A stretch of DNA of 64,000 nucleotides from Ignavibacterium sp. (GTDB lineage: Bacteria > Bacteroidota > Ignavibacteria > Ignavibacteriales > Ignavibacteriaceae). The notes under the pieces are model-generated. The model did not search any database, had not been told where the DNA came from, and saw nothing but the letters and a program-made list of their open reading frames with translations. The DNA lies in NCBI GenBank assembly GCA_032027145.1, contig JAVSMP010000001.1, forward strand, positions 248,001-312,000, written 5' to 3'. Positions 15,912 through 24,850 of this stretch are shown here, piece by piece (the first letter of the stretch is position 1; each line of letters begins with the position of its first letter). Both the position numbers and the translations under genes were made by a program.

Positions 15912-18704
15912 TTAAAAATTATATGAAAAACCGAGTTCAACTCTTCTGGGCTCTGAGAAGAAACCGGGATTAGTATATATTTCATCCAGAGTGTTGTAGT
16001 ATAATTTTGGTTTGATCTTCTCCGCTTCCAAACGGCTAAATGTAAAAAGCGGATCACCTGAATCACTGTAAACATTTCGGGGATTATCCATATCTAAAAG
16101 GTTATAAACTTTCAGGAATAGTGATAATGTGGTACTGCCGATTATAAAATCTTTATACACTCTTAAATCAAGATTTAAAATACTTGGTTTTATTTCGCTG
16201 TTCCTCGGAAAAGCATTTTGTGTTACGTTAGTATTTTTATTAACCTGTGGAGTATAGGGCTGACCGGTATAAAAGTTACCGATCAATGAAAAGCCGTAAT
16301 CTCTTTCAACTGAATAAGCAATAGAAACATTTAAAGTATGAGCCTGATCCCAATTAAGCGGGGCAATAAATGTTTCGGGTAAAGCACCGCCAAGTAATGC
16401 ATTTCTTGCATCTGCCGGATTTGATGCATTACCTTTTGTTACAGAATAAGTGTAATCAATACTTGCTGCTAAACCGCCCGAAAATCTTTTTTCTAAACTA
16501 ACTATAAATCCCTTTGAGAATCCAAAATCAGAGTTTGCATATCTGCTGTAACTTGAAGCACCGCCAAACACTAATATTTCATCACTTTGGGTACCCGTAA
16601 GATCTCTAAAGTCTTCAAAGAATACCGTAACATCTACAGCAATATCATCACCTATCTGCTGCTGAATACCAATTTCACCTTTTACTGTTTTCTGAGGTTT
16701 TAAATCAGCGTTGCCAAATAACCCCTGATTACCAGAACCAACACCTAGTTCAAATTCAGGGTTGGTATATAAAAACTCATAAGAAGGTAACTGGAAGAAA
16801 TGACCATAAGAAAAATGAAGTACGCCTTTATCAGTAATAGGAAATGCGAGTCCAACACGAGGACTAACCTGAAATTTTACTGAAGCATCTTTGTACCAGT
16901 ATTTTTCACGGTCGGCAATTGTTTTCATAGTTTCTCCTTCGCCCGGATCATAAACGCCATCACCATTTAAATCATTAAACTGATTTGAGGGTTTTAATGG
17001 ATTTGCAATGTTCGGATCAGTTGGATCATTAAGCACAACACCATCAGGATTAAAAATATCCAATCTTGCACCGATATTAAAAATCAAATCAAATGCTTCA
17101 AACTTCGATTGAACATAGAATGCCCCTTCAACCGGATTATGCAAATATTCATTATTTAATGGCGAAGTTATCGGGGCAATATCTACAGTATTAGTACCTT
17201 CAATTGTTGTTGGGTATAATGTGATATCCTTAAAATATATACTGTGTCTTTTGAATTCACCGCCAAATTGTAAGTTGATTTCCTGAGAAAATTGCGTGGT
17301 CCAATCTAATTTTGCTGAATATGTGCCAGTACTTCTTTTAAACCTGCTGTAATCAGTTCCGCCAATATCAAAACTATAAGGCGGAGTTTGCAAGGCTGTG
17401 TTATTAACATATTTAGTTTTAAAAGTTTTAGGATCAGTATAAATGTCTTCAAATAAAAAGTGTTTATACTCTTTGTAGAAATAAGAAAAATTAAGATTAT
17501 AAAAAGATGAGTTTGATATTGCATGATTGATAGAAAATATGTTGGAATATCCTTTTCTAAATCTCTGCAGATTATTATCAGGAGTTAATCTTCTCGAATG
17601 ATTATAATCCTGATATTCTTCTCTATCAAGAACATAGTTGTAATTAAGTTTTACTCCGGGCAAAAATCTATAAGTTAGTTTACCCTGTCCATAAATTTTT
17701 TCATTAGGATTCATAGAAATGTATGAATCATCGCCATTCTTTGTAATATTAAAATCGGATCCGCCGCTTCCGGATACTTCTGTTGCTCTGTCGGTAACAA
17801 GAAAAAATCTTTTCCCGTATAAGTAGCCGGTGTTATAATAATATCTTCCATTTATGTAAAAGAAAAGCTGATCCTTCAAAATCGGTCCGCTTAGGCTTCC
17901 TTCAAAATTTCTTATAGCAACCGGGTTGATGCTTTTAATATTCCAGAACTTATCATCTCTGTTTGAAAAATAATCGCCGGTATAGGTCTGGAAGCTCCCA
18001 TTAAAACTGTTACTTCCGTCTTTTGTTACAATATTGATAATTCCGGACATTGCCTGTCCGTATTCTGCATTGAATGCACCGCTAATTACCTGTAATTCCT
18101 GCACTGCATTTGCATTAACATTAATAACAGAACTGCCATCATAGGCATCGGTAAGAGGAACACCATCAACCTGATAAGCAACCTGCCCGGATCTGCCTCC
18201 TCTAACGTGAAGATCGCTTCCGGATGATACAATACCAGCCTGCAGTGAAAGTAAATCTGTTATTTCTGTTACAGGAAGCTGTGATATCATATCTTCTCCG
18301 ACAACAGAAGTAGTTGCAGTAACATCTTTCCGGATTAATGGTTTGGTTGCAATCACTACTACTTCTTCATTAAGCTCAAGCGCAGTTGAGTGTAGTGCAA
18401 AATCCTGTGTTGCAGTAAAACCGCTAGCTACCTTTATACCTTGTGCAGTAATTGAATTATAACCAATTGCAGATGCCTTTACTGAGTATGTACCGGGCGG
18501 CAGGTTAATTATAAAATAATTTCCATCTAAATCGGATGCCGCACCTTGAGTTGTGCCTTCTACCATCACGTTAACAAAAGGAAGTGCTTCACCAGTACTT
18601 GCATCGGTAACTTTCCCGGCAATTTTCCCGCTTTGCCCAAAAGTGATTAGTGAAGAGAAAAATAAAATTATAAACACAGTAAAAAACTGTAAAGTAAACT
18701 TCAT
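15912..18704 (-). CDS. TonB-dependent receptor with CarboxypepD_reg domain
   Basis: 930 residues from the ATG at 18702-18704, preceded by GGAGG; a longer reading from 18764 lacks a ribosome site. Order: signal peptide to about 25; a CarboxypepD_reg-like domain at about 27-110 (GKIAGKVTDASTGEALPFVNV); plug at about 115-230 (VHVRGG-type segment DLHVRGGRSGQVAYQVDGVP, and NAEYGQAMSGIINIVTK); then a 22-strand-type barrel ending in GFSYNF. It would import a ligand at the outer membrane using TonB energy. No SusD homologue is nearby, so it is not a classical Sus pair; the partners are T9SS-type secreted proteins. The ligand is not evident. Likely regulated from the 320-base upstream gap. Confidence 0.9.
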   Translation of the reverse strand: MKFTLQFFTVFIILFFSSLITFGQSGKIAGKVTDASTGEALPFVNVMVEGTTQGAASDLDGNYFIINLPPGTYSVKASAIGYNSITAQGIKVASGFTATQDFALHSTALELNEEVVVIATKPLIRKDVTATTSVVGEDMISQLPVTEITDLLSLQAGIVSSGSDLHVRGGRSGQVAYQVDGVPLTDAYDGSSVINVNANAVQELQVISGAFNAEYGQAMSGIINIVTKDGSNSFNGSFQTYTGDYFSNRDDKFWNIKSINPVAIRNFEGSLSGPILKDQLFFYINGRYYYNTGYLYGKRFFLVTDRATEVSGSGGSDFNITKNGDDSYISMNPNEKIYGQGKLTYRFLPGVKLNYNYVLDREEYQDYNHSRRLTPDNNLQRFRKGYSNIFSINHAISNSSFYNLNFSYFYKEYKHFLFEDIYTDPKTFKTKYVNNTALQTPPYSFDIGGTDYSRFKRSTGTYSAKLDWTTQFSQEINLQFGGEFKRHSIYFKDITLYPTTIEGTNTVDIAPITSPLNNEYLHNPVEGAFYVQSKFEAFDLIFNIGARLDIFNPDGVVLNDPTDPNIANPLKPSNQFNDLNGDGVYDPGEGETMKTIADREKYWYKDASVKFQVSPRVGLAFPITDKGVLHFSYGHFFQLPSYEFLYTNPEFELGVGSGNQGLFGNADLKPQKTVKGEIGIQQQIGDDIAVDVTVFFEDFRDLTGTQSDEILVFGGASSYSRYANSDFGFSKGFIVSLEKRFSGGLAASIDYTYSVTKGNASNPADARNALLGGALPETFIAPLNWDQAHTLNVSIAYSVERDYGFSLIGNFYTGQPYTPQVNKNTNVTQNAFPRNSEIKPSILNLDLRVYKDFIIGSTTLSLFLKVYNLLDMDNPRNVYSDSGDPLFTFSRLEAEKIKPKLYYNTLDEIYTNPGFFSEPRRVELGFSYNF

Positions 18705-19024
18705 AATATTCCTCCGGGAGGTAATTTTTAAATCGTTATTGAATTTTAATGGTAAGAGTATCAAATACTATCTTTTACTCTCAACAAAACTTTACATTTA
18801 ACAAAACTTACAAAAACATTGATGTAATTTAATAAAAGAAACATTCAATTTTATCAAACCTACCTCTTCATAAAACATAAGGTTCTGATTGAGATCAGAT
18901 TGCCTTATTTTTTTAAGAAATCTTGCTTTTATGTTAAATAATTAAAGAAAAAGCAATTGATAATTGATTCGCTTTTTTTGGGACGAAGACTTTATCTAAT
19001 GCAATAAGAAACATTATTGAAAGG
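18705..19024. other. 320-base intergenic region with one hairpin
   Basis: No gene is seen. The receptor promoter should lie here. At 18879-18906, AAGG/CCTT and TCTGAT/ATCAGA form an imperfect stem followed on the plus strand by ATTTTTTTT. In the minus direction, the one needed after the rhodanese gene, the U tract is poor (AAAAC on plus), so its role as terminator is doubtful. I could not place a convincing promoter. Confidence 0.4.
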
Positions 19025-19402
19025 TTACTGTTTGCTGAACTCGACCATACCCCCTAAAATATACTTTGCATTGTATCCTGCTCTTTTTAAATAATCAACT
19101 GCTGCTGCAGATCTATTCTGTGTCCGACAGATCACCAAAATTTCTTTATCTTTAAATTTTTCCAGTTCATCAGCCCTTTGATCAAGACTTTGTAATGGAA
19201 TATTTATTGACGATTTAACTGTACCAAGCGGTCCAGCATATTCTTCAGGGGTTCTTACATCAAGCACAATAATATTGCTGTCTGATTTAAGTTTCTCTTT
19301 AAATTCAGACATCGTAAGCGAATTATTAGATTTATGTTGAGGGAAATTCAAAAAGTTCATGATCAGGAGAAAACCTAAAATGTTAATAAAAAATTTTATC
19401 AT
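19025..19402 (-). CDS. Exported single-domain rhodanese
   Basis: 125 residues with an N-terminal hydrophobic segment (FFINILGFLLIMNFLNFP) and one rhodanese domain. Conserved parts: IIVLDVRTPEEYAGPLGTV, then the active-site loop VICRTQNRS with catalytic Cys near residue 91, and GYNAKYILGGM. Members transfer sulfane sulfur or bind thiols; an exported copy would act in the periplasm or at the inner-membrane face. It is the last gene of the sigma factor operon, 12 bases after the FmdB-like gene, with an AAGGAT ribosome site. Context suggests a role in sulfur, thiol or metal stress. Substrate unknown. Confidence 0.85.
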   Translation of the reverse strand: MIKFFINILGFLLIMNFLNFPQHKSNNSLTMSEFKEKLKSDSNIIVLDVRTPEEYAGPLGTVKSSINIPLQSLDQRADELEKFKDKEILVICRTQNRSAAAVDYLKRAGYNAKYILGGMVEFSKQ

Positions 19403-19414
19403 TTTTATCCTTCT

Positions 19415-19657
19415 TTAATTTAATCCGCAAAGACCAGAAGAACATCCGCCACCGTATGATGGCTCTATTCCACAATTACCTGTTTCACATCCTGATGAGG
19501 AAGCTGAAAAGCCAACTGAACTAAATGTTGAAAATATTTTTTGGTTTTCTTTTGAATTACATTTTGGACAAGCTGCATCTTCCTGGTTTGATAATGATTT
19601 ATGAAATACTTCAAATTTAGTATTACAGTCTTTACATTTATATTCAAATATGGGCAT
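19415..19657 (-). CDS. FmdB-type zinc-ribbon protein
   Basis: 80 residues from the ATG at 19655-19657 (AGGAA upstream; the reading from 19687 is less likely). It starts MPIFEYKCKDCNTKFEVFH with a CxxC, then CPKC and an IFSTFSSVGF segment, and ends in a Gly/Ser/Cys-rich tail with CETGNCG and GGGCSSGLCGLN. The N-terminal 45 residues are the FmdB regulatory-protein family zinc ribbon; the four additional tail cysteines could bind a second metal or be redox-active. Role unknown; linked to the ECF sigma factor and rhodanese genes. Confidence 0.85.
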   Translation of the reverse strand: MPIFEYKCKDCNTKFEVFHKSLSNQEDAACPKCNSKENQKIFSTFSSVGFSASSSGCETGNCGIEPSYGGGCSSGLCGLN

Positions 19658-19676
19658 GGTGTTTTTCCTATTATTT

Positions 19677-19922
19677 TTATTTATCACAATCGTTTAAATC
19701 TAAAAAATTCATCAATCTTTTATGTATATCATCAGTTATCCTGACATTGTATTTTTTGTAGTAATCAATTGTTAAACCGATAGTATTAAAATACTTCTGA
19801 CAATCGGTGCAATTATCAAGGTGATGTTTAATTGCAGCACACTTATCAGATTCAAGATCCTCGCCAAGGCTTTCGCATATATGCTGCATTACATCTTTAC
19901 AGTTTGGATTTTGCTCACTCAT
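19677..19922 (-). CDS. Zinc-binding anti-sigma factor (ZAS-like)
   Basis: 81 residues, cytoplasmic, no membrane helix. It carries the ZAS motif H-x3-C-x2-C at His34, Cys38, Cys41 (HLDNCTDC). In this family the zinc site holds the partner sigma factor and may release it on thiol oxidation, as in RsrA; here that is inferred from the motif. The start overlaps the sigma gene stop by 4 bases (ATGA type), which strongly ties the two. Short length without a transmembrane segment supports a soluble redox or metal sensor over an envelope-signal type. Confidence 0.85.
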   Translation of the reverse strand: MSEQNPNCKDVMQHICESLGEDLESDKCAAIKHHLDNCTDCQKYFNTIGLTIDYYKKYNVRITDDIHKRLMNFLDLNDCDK

Positions 19923-20479
19923 CTACTAAATGCCTTATTTAACTCTTTTCTTAAAAACGCTCTTGCTCTGTGTAACCTGGATTTTACCGCCGGAACTGAT
20001 AATTCAGCCAGTTTTGCAGTTTCTTCAGTGGATAATCCTTCAACATCACGAAGCAAAAAAACCATCCGGTACTCAGGGTTAAGTTTATTGATTGCTTCAT
20101 CAAGATTTTTTTTCAACTCAGCATTTTCAATATTCTGATTAGGAATAGTTGACCAATCTGCTGTGTAGCGGTCCTCATAAAGTTCATCATCGTTATCAAT
20201 TGAAACAAATGATCTGTTTTTATCTTTTCTTGCCAGCATAAGACAATGATTTGAGACAATTCTATACAGCCATGTTGAAAGTTTTGAATTTCCATCAAAC
20301 TGATGAAGACTTTTAATCATACTGTAAAAAGTTTCCTGCATTATATTCTCGGCTTTATCCCTATCCCTGCAGATTTTAAATGAAAAGTTATAAACAGTCT
20401 GTTCATTATTTTTTACTAAACTTGCAAGCGCTTGTCTGTTACCAGACTTTGCCAGTTCTATCAGTTCTCTTTCTTCCAT
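19919..20479 (-). CDS. ECF-type RNA polymerase sigma factor (SigE/RpoE-like)
   Basis: 186 residues, two-region ECF sigma. Region 2 at about 25-95 (AENIMQETFYSMIKSLHQFDG, STWLYRIVSNHCLMLARKDK) recognises the -10 element; region 4 at about 125-180 (YRMVFLLRDVEGLSTEETAK, SVPAVKSRLHRARAFLRKEL) the -35 element. It heads a four-gene operon with a zinc anti-sigma factor, an FmdB-like protein and an exported rhodanese. Such sigma factors usually drive their own promoter, so autoregulation from the 160-base gap to the divergent kinase-like gene is likely but not shown. An imperfect palindrome at 20527-20550 lies just upstream. Confidence 0.93.
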   Translation of the reverse strand: MEERELIELAKSGNRQALASLVKNNEQTVYNFSFKICRDRDKAENIMQETFYSMIKSLHQFDGNSKLSTWLYRIVSNHCLMLARKDKNRSFVSIDNDDELYEDRYTADWSTIPNQNIENAELKKNLDEAINKLNPEYRMVFLLRDVEGLSTEETAKLAELSVPAVKSRLHRARAFLRKELNKAFSR

Positions 20480-20526
20480 CCGTAAGATGCTCTATGTAAA
20501 AAGTGGATTCTTATTGTAAACAAAAA

Positions 20527-20550
20527 TAGCAAATAATTCTTTTATTGCTA
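20527..20550. promoter_or_regulatory. Imperfect palindrome between divergent genes
   Basis: TAGCAA and TTGCTA flank a 12-base AT-rich centre, giving a dyad about 48 bases upstream of the sigma factor ATG and 90 upstream of the kinase-like gene. It could be an operator. AT richness makes chance plausible. Confidence 0.3.
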
Positions 20551-20639
20551 AATATTCAAATTTTTAAGCTTTTTAAGGCGTTTTTTTGTTGCACAGTATT
20601 TGCTCTAATTTAATAAAAAATATTTTTCAGGTAGGAATT

Positions 20640-22568
20640 ATGAGTTCAAATAAATATTTAGAAGCAATTAAAGAAAATGAACTTTTCAGGGGAATTGATC
20701 TTAATTCAATTAACTTCTCGTTTGATAGTAAAAGAATTGTTGAGCTTAAAGAAGGTGATTTGGTTTACTCTTCAGGACAGCCGGCTGACTTTGTTTATCT
20801 GATACTTGAAGGTGAGGTTAAACTTAAGTTAACAACTTTAAAACGGCTGGTTTTTAAGAAGGCTAAGCAGTTCGTAGGAGAACAAGAAATAATCTCCGGT
20901 ACAGAAAGAAACTCTTCGGCTCTTGCTAACAGCAACTGCACACTTTATAAACTAGACGCTGATGTTTTAAAAAATAATTTAGAGTCTCCAGTAAATTTAC
21001 AATCACGAATAAATACAGAAGCTGAAATAGTTACAGAAAAACCAGCGATAGAATTTAATCTCCCGCTTATAACTCCTGAAAAAACAGCTCCTGTTATAGC
21101 TGCCGAACCTAAGAAGTTCGATTTGAATCAATTCAAAGATTTTGAGCCGGATAGGAAAACGGTTGTAGATATTGATAACATTAAGGTATCTCATTATCAC
21201 AGGGAACCTGACCTTGATGATATTATACAAGAAAAATATCTTAAAAGTGATAATCAATCTTTAAAAAGTCAGTTGTTAGATAATTCAAATGATCTTGGTA
21301 ACTGGGTTATTACTGAAACAAATCTTGATATCTCGCCTTCCTCCAAAAAGACCTCTTTCCACGATAATGAAAAAATTGAAGTTGACGAAGTTATTACTCC
21401 ATCTGGAAGAAGGCATACTGAATCAACAGAACAACAAAACACCTTGCTTCCAAACACCGGTGACCTGCAATTAAATGCTAAAAATATAGCTGAATTTCTG
21501 ACGCAGAAAACTAATTCATTGGTTGGCGCTGTATATGTGGTTTCTTCGGATAAAAATTATCTGGAAGAATTATATCAGACAAATGAATCTATTTATAAAG
21601 GTAAGAAATCGCTTAAGACCGGTTTGATCGGTGCAGTAGCAAAAGATAAGAAAATAAGATACGCTGTATCATTCAAAAATGATGTTAATTATGATCCTGA
21701 AACTGACCTGCCGAATGATTTTTCAGGTAATACTTTAATATTTATTCCTTTCGTTGATGATAAAAATGAACTGCTTGCAATCGCTCAGCTTGGTACTAAT
21801 GAAACAATGTTTACAAAAGCAGAAGAAAGTAGTTTAAAGGATTATGCTTCTAAATTAGTTGGACTGTTTAAACCGGATCAAATGCCTGTTCAAAAGGCTC
21901 TGATTAAAATAGCTCAGTCAACAGATATCTCGCAGTTTGCAAAATTTTTACTGAACGATGTTAAAGCTCCGCTGTTAACAGTTAGACATTATTCTTCTAT
22001 ACTTTCCCGTTTTGATTTGGCAGATGAGATAAAGAAAGTAATATCTTTATTGTCAACACAAGCCAACAAGGTAATTGACCTGATTCAGGGAACACTTGAT
22101 TATGCGGAGAAGAATACAAAACTGAAGATGGAAGTGGTTAACTTTAATGAATTTATGGAACAATCACTAGTTGTCTTATCCGAATATACCGAATCAAGAA
22201 ATATAAAGCTTTTCAAAAAACTTGGTATGGATGCAAGGATTAAAATTGATACAAGAAAATTTTATGTCGCATGCTTTTATATTTCCAAGTTTGCCTGTGA
22301 TGTTATGAAAAGCGGAAGTAATATATATTTCAGCTCAGAGTTAAATGATAATACACTTAATCTGATTATTAAAGATGAAAACAAAATCATAAAAGAATCA
22401 GATGTTGATAATTTATTTAATCCCAATTTGTTCAATGATAACGGAGATAATATCGGATTGAGCCTTGCTATTTCAAAATCCATCATTGAAACAATGAATG
22501 CAGATATAAAATTACAATTCAACAACCCAGGATTACTTTACCAGATTTCAATTCCAGTTTCTTCGTAG
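20640..22568 (+). CDS. cNMP-domain / GAF / degenerate histidine-kinase-like protein
   Basis: 642 residues from the ATG at 20640 (AGGAAT upstream; a TTG at 20586 is less likely). Order: cyclic-nucleotide-type effector domain at about 15-110 (GDLVYSSGQPADFVYLILEG, GEQEII), an acidic linker at about 120-270, a GAF-like domain at about 275-410, then a HisKA-like helix pair and ATPase-like end. The phospho-acceptor motif, normally H-[ED]-x-[KR]-x-P-L, reads NDVKAPL at 439-445: His is Asn. The ATPase N box and DxGxG are not evident (KDENK instead), though IGLSLAISKSII resembles the second Gly box. So catalytic activity is unlikely; a ligand-responsive scaffold or dominant regulator fits. It is 12 bases upstream of miaA. 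Confidence 0.7.
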   Translation: MSSNKYLEAIKENELFRGIDLNSINFSFDSKRIVELKEGDLVYSSGQPADFVYLILEGEVKLKLTTLKRLVFKKAKQFVGEQEIISGTERNSSALANSNCTLYKLDADVLKNNLESPVNLQSRINTEAEIVTEKPAIEFNLPLITPEKTAPVIAAEPKKFDLNQFKDFEPDRKTVVDIDNIKVSHYHREPDLDDIIQEKYLKSDNQSLKSQLLDNSNDLGNWVITETNLDISPSSKKTSFHDNEKIEVDEVITPSGRRHTESTEQQNTLLPNTGDLQLNAKNIAEFLTQKTNSLVGAVYVVSSDKNYLEELYQTNESIYKGKKSLKTGLIGAVAKDKKIRYAVSFKNDVNYDPETDLPNDFSGNTLIFIPFVDDKNELLAIAQLGTNETMFTKAEESSLKDYASKLVGLFKPDQMPVQKALIKIAQSTDISQFAKFLLNDVKAPLLTVRHYSSILSRFDLADEIKKVISLLSTQANKVIDLIQGTLDYAEKNTKLKMEVVNFNEFMEQSLVVLSEYTESRNIKLFKKLGMDARIKIDTRKFYVACFYISKFACDVMKSGSNIYFSSELNDNTLNLIIKDENKIIKESDVDNLFNPNLFNDNGDNIGLSLAISKSIIETMNADIKLQFNNPGLLYQISIPVSS

Positions 22569-22580
22569 TAATTTTATGGA

Positions 22581-23489
22581 ATGAAATTTAATCTTGTCAC
22601 TATACTTGGTCCAACAGCAACCGGCAAGACAAAACTTGCAGTTCAGCTTGCTGATTACTTTAACGGTGAAATAATCTCCGCTGATTCGCGCCAGGTTTAC
22701 CGTGGAATGGATGTAGGAACAGGAAAAGATTTATCTGAATACAATTTCAGAGGGAAACAAATACCATATCATCTGATTGATGTTATTAATCCAAGTGATG
22801 AATTTGATCTTTATAAATTCAAGCAGTTTTTTTTAGTTGCTTTTGAAAAAATCTCTGCTAAAAACAGGCTTCCTTTTCTTGTTGGCGGAACCGGAATGTA
22901 CCTGAGTTCGGTTCTTCAGAATTATAATCTAAAAAAAGCAGACTTTGAAAAAACTCAACATGAATATTCTTCGTTGAATGATGACCAATTAAGAGATATT
23001 CTTAAAAAACTTAATCCTGCTTTGCATAACACTACAGACGTAAAAGATAAAAATAGAATTTTAAAAGCTATTGCTGTCAGTAAAGCACAACATGATAACT
23101 TAAAAAGCACAGAGATTAACTCTTACAATCTTGGAATAAATCTTTCGCGCGATGAAATAAAGACTAAGATTACTTCAAGACTCAAAAAAAGACTGGATGA
23201 AGAAGGAATGATTGATGAAGTTAAGTCACTCCTGGATTCCGGTGTTAGTTATGATAAAATGATTTTCTTTGGTTTGGAGTACAAATTTATTGCCCAATAT
23301 ATTAAAGGTGAATTAAATAAAAATGATATGTTCCAAAAACTGAATGCGGCAATACATGCTTTTGCAAAACGGCAAATGACATGGTTTAGAAAAATGGAGA
23401 AAGAAGGAGTTGTAATTAATTGGATTAATGGCTCTGATTTTAATAAAGCTAAAGAGTTAATAGAATTAAATGTATTTAAAAAGTTTTAG
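22581..23489 (+). CDS. miaA: tRNA dimethylallyltransferase
   Basis: 302 residues. Adds a dimethylallyl group from DMAPP to N6 of A37 in tRNAs reading UNN codons. P-loop GPTATGKT at residues 10-17, the substrate segment ISADSRQVYRGMDVGTGK, VGGTGMYL near residue 100, and the C-terminal QMTWFRK. Length is normal. It follows the kinase-like gene with a 12-base gap; no obvious strong ribosome site, so translational coupling is possible. Confidence 0.96.
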   Translation: MKFNLVTILGPTATGKTKLAVQLADYFNGEIISADSRQVYRGMDVGTGKDLSEYNFRGKQIPYHLIDVINPSDEFDLYKFKQFFLVAFEKISAKNRLPFLVGGTGMYLSSVLQNYNLKKADFEKTQHEYSSLNDDQLRDILKKLNPALHNTTDVKDKNRILKAIAVSKAQHDNLKSTEINSYNLGINLSRDEIKTKITSRLKKRLDEEGMIDEVKSLLDSGVSYDKMIFFGLEYKFIAQYIKGELNKNDMFQKLNAAIHAFAKRQMTWFRKMEKEGVVINWINGSDFNKAKELIELNVFKKF

Positions 23490-23566
23490 TATTTCTTCGT
23501 ACTATGGAACCTTAGCGGCAAAAACAATTTCTGCCACAAAGTAACAAAGCTTTAAGGTTAATAATT

Positions 23567-24850
23567 ATGCTGATTCCTGAAAAAATTATTACATACCTAG
23601 ATAAAAGATCATCCAATATTTGGTGTATTGAGAGAGATCATCAGAAATATTTTCAAAAAATAATTGTTGTTCCATCAATAGCTGAATCTGACAATCTTCC
23701 AGAATTGATAAAGTCATTAGAAAAAAATGATAAGCTGGAATTACATAATACACTACTGTTAATAGTAGTAAACAACGCAGTGTCTTCATCCAACGAAGTT
23801 AAAGAGGATAATAAAAAGACTCTTAAATATTTAGGAAAACTTAAAACCAAACTAAATCTGTCATTTATTGATGCCTGCAGTGCCGGAAAAGAAATGGATG
23901 ATAAAAATGCAGGCGTTGGATTGGCACGAAAGATCGGGATGGACCTTGCATTAACAAAGTTCGATTATTTGTCATTAAATAAAAATATAATGATATGCAC
24001 AGACGCTGACTGCATTGTTGATTCTAACTTTCTGATTGAGATCTCAAATGATTTTAACCGTAACAATTACGAAACTGCGGTTGTTAATTTTGCTCACAAT
24101 ATTTCCGGAAATGATAGTGAAACAAAAGCAATTATCTGTTATGAAATATTTTTACGTTACTATGTTATGGGGTTGAGTTTTTCAAAATCAGAATACGCAT
24201 TTCATACAATTGGTTCAACTATGATCTGCACACCTGAGGCTTATGTAAAAGTCGAAGGCATGAATAAATATAAAGCTGCCGAAGATTTTTACTTTTTAGA
24301 AAAGCTTGCAAAGATTTATCCCATCGGTCAGATTAAAACAACATTTGTTCATCCCTCAAAACGTGCTTCGTGGAGAGTACCGTTTGGAACCGGACGGAGT
24401 ATAGAAAGATATTTATCCAATAAACGAAATGAATATCAGCTTTATGATCCTAAAGCTTTTATCATTCTCAAAAATTGGCTAGAAATTTATTTTGATCAGT
24501 CACTGCTTGACCAAGAGAGTTTAATAAAAATCTCCAGGAATATTCATCCTGCTTTATATCTTTTTCTGAATGAACAGGGTTTCGAAAAATTTATTCATAG
24601 AGTTTTGTTAAATAATAAAAATGCAACGGAGATTGATAAGCAAAAGCATTACTGGTTTGACGCATTCAAAACTTTAAAACTAATTCATTATCTTCGTGAT
24701 GTTGTTTATCCCAATATTAATATGTTTGATGCAATTGACGAGCTGTTAAACTTACTAAATATTGAAAATAAAATATCAAGAAGTTCGGCAATCCCTGATT
24801 TAAAAATCCAAAAAGAATATTTGTTGATGCTTAGAAAGATACAGAGTTAA
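23567..24850 (+). CDS. Glycosyltransferase family 2-like protein
   Basis: 427 residues, no membrane helix. GT-A features: IIVVPSIAESDNLPELIKSL near the N-terminus (donor-binding strand), ICTDADCIVDSNFL near residue 145 (DxD-type metal site), and a catalytic-loop candidate AAEDFYFLEKLAK near residue 240. The last 150 residues are helical and not known to me. Substrate unknown. It is joined end to end with the FAD-linked oxidase gene (stop immediately followed by ATG), so the two are one transcript; what links them is not clear. Confidence 0.75.
   Translation: MLIPEKIITYLDKRSSNIWCIERDHQKYFQKIIVVPSIAESDNLPELIKSLEKNDKLELHNTLLLIVVNNAVSSSNEVKEDNKKTLKYLGKLKTKLNLSFIDACSAGKEMDDKNAGVGLARKIGMDLALTKFDYLSLNKNIMICTDADCIVDSNFLIEISNDFNRNNYETAVVNFAHNISGNDSETKAIICYEIFLRYYVMGLSFSKSEYAFHTIGSTMICTPEAYVKVEGMNKYKAAEDFYFLEKLAKIYPIGQIKTTFVHPSKRASWRVPFGTGRSIERYLSNKRNEYQLYDPKAFIILKNWLEIYFDQSLLDQESLIKISRNIHPALYLFLNEQGFEKFIHRVLLNNKNATEIDKQKHYWFDAFKTLKLIHYLRDVVYPNINMFDAIDELLNLLNIENKISRSSAIPDLKIQKEYLLMLRKIQS

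Noticed and set aside
9823-18704. Classical SusC/SusD polysaccharide locus
   Set aside because: No SusD homologue and no glycoside hydrolase is adjacent.
18879-18913. Terminator of the rhodanese operon
   Set aside because: The U tract is on the plus side, while the operon runs minus; kept only as a hairpin note.
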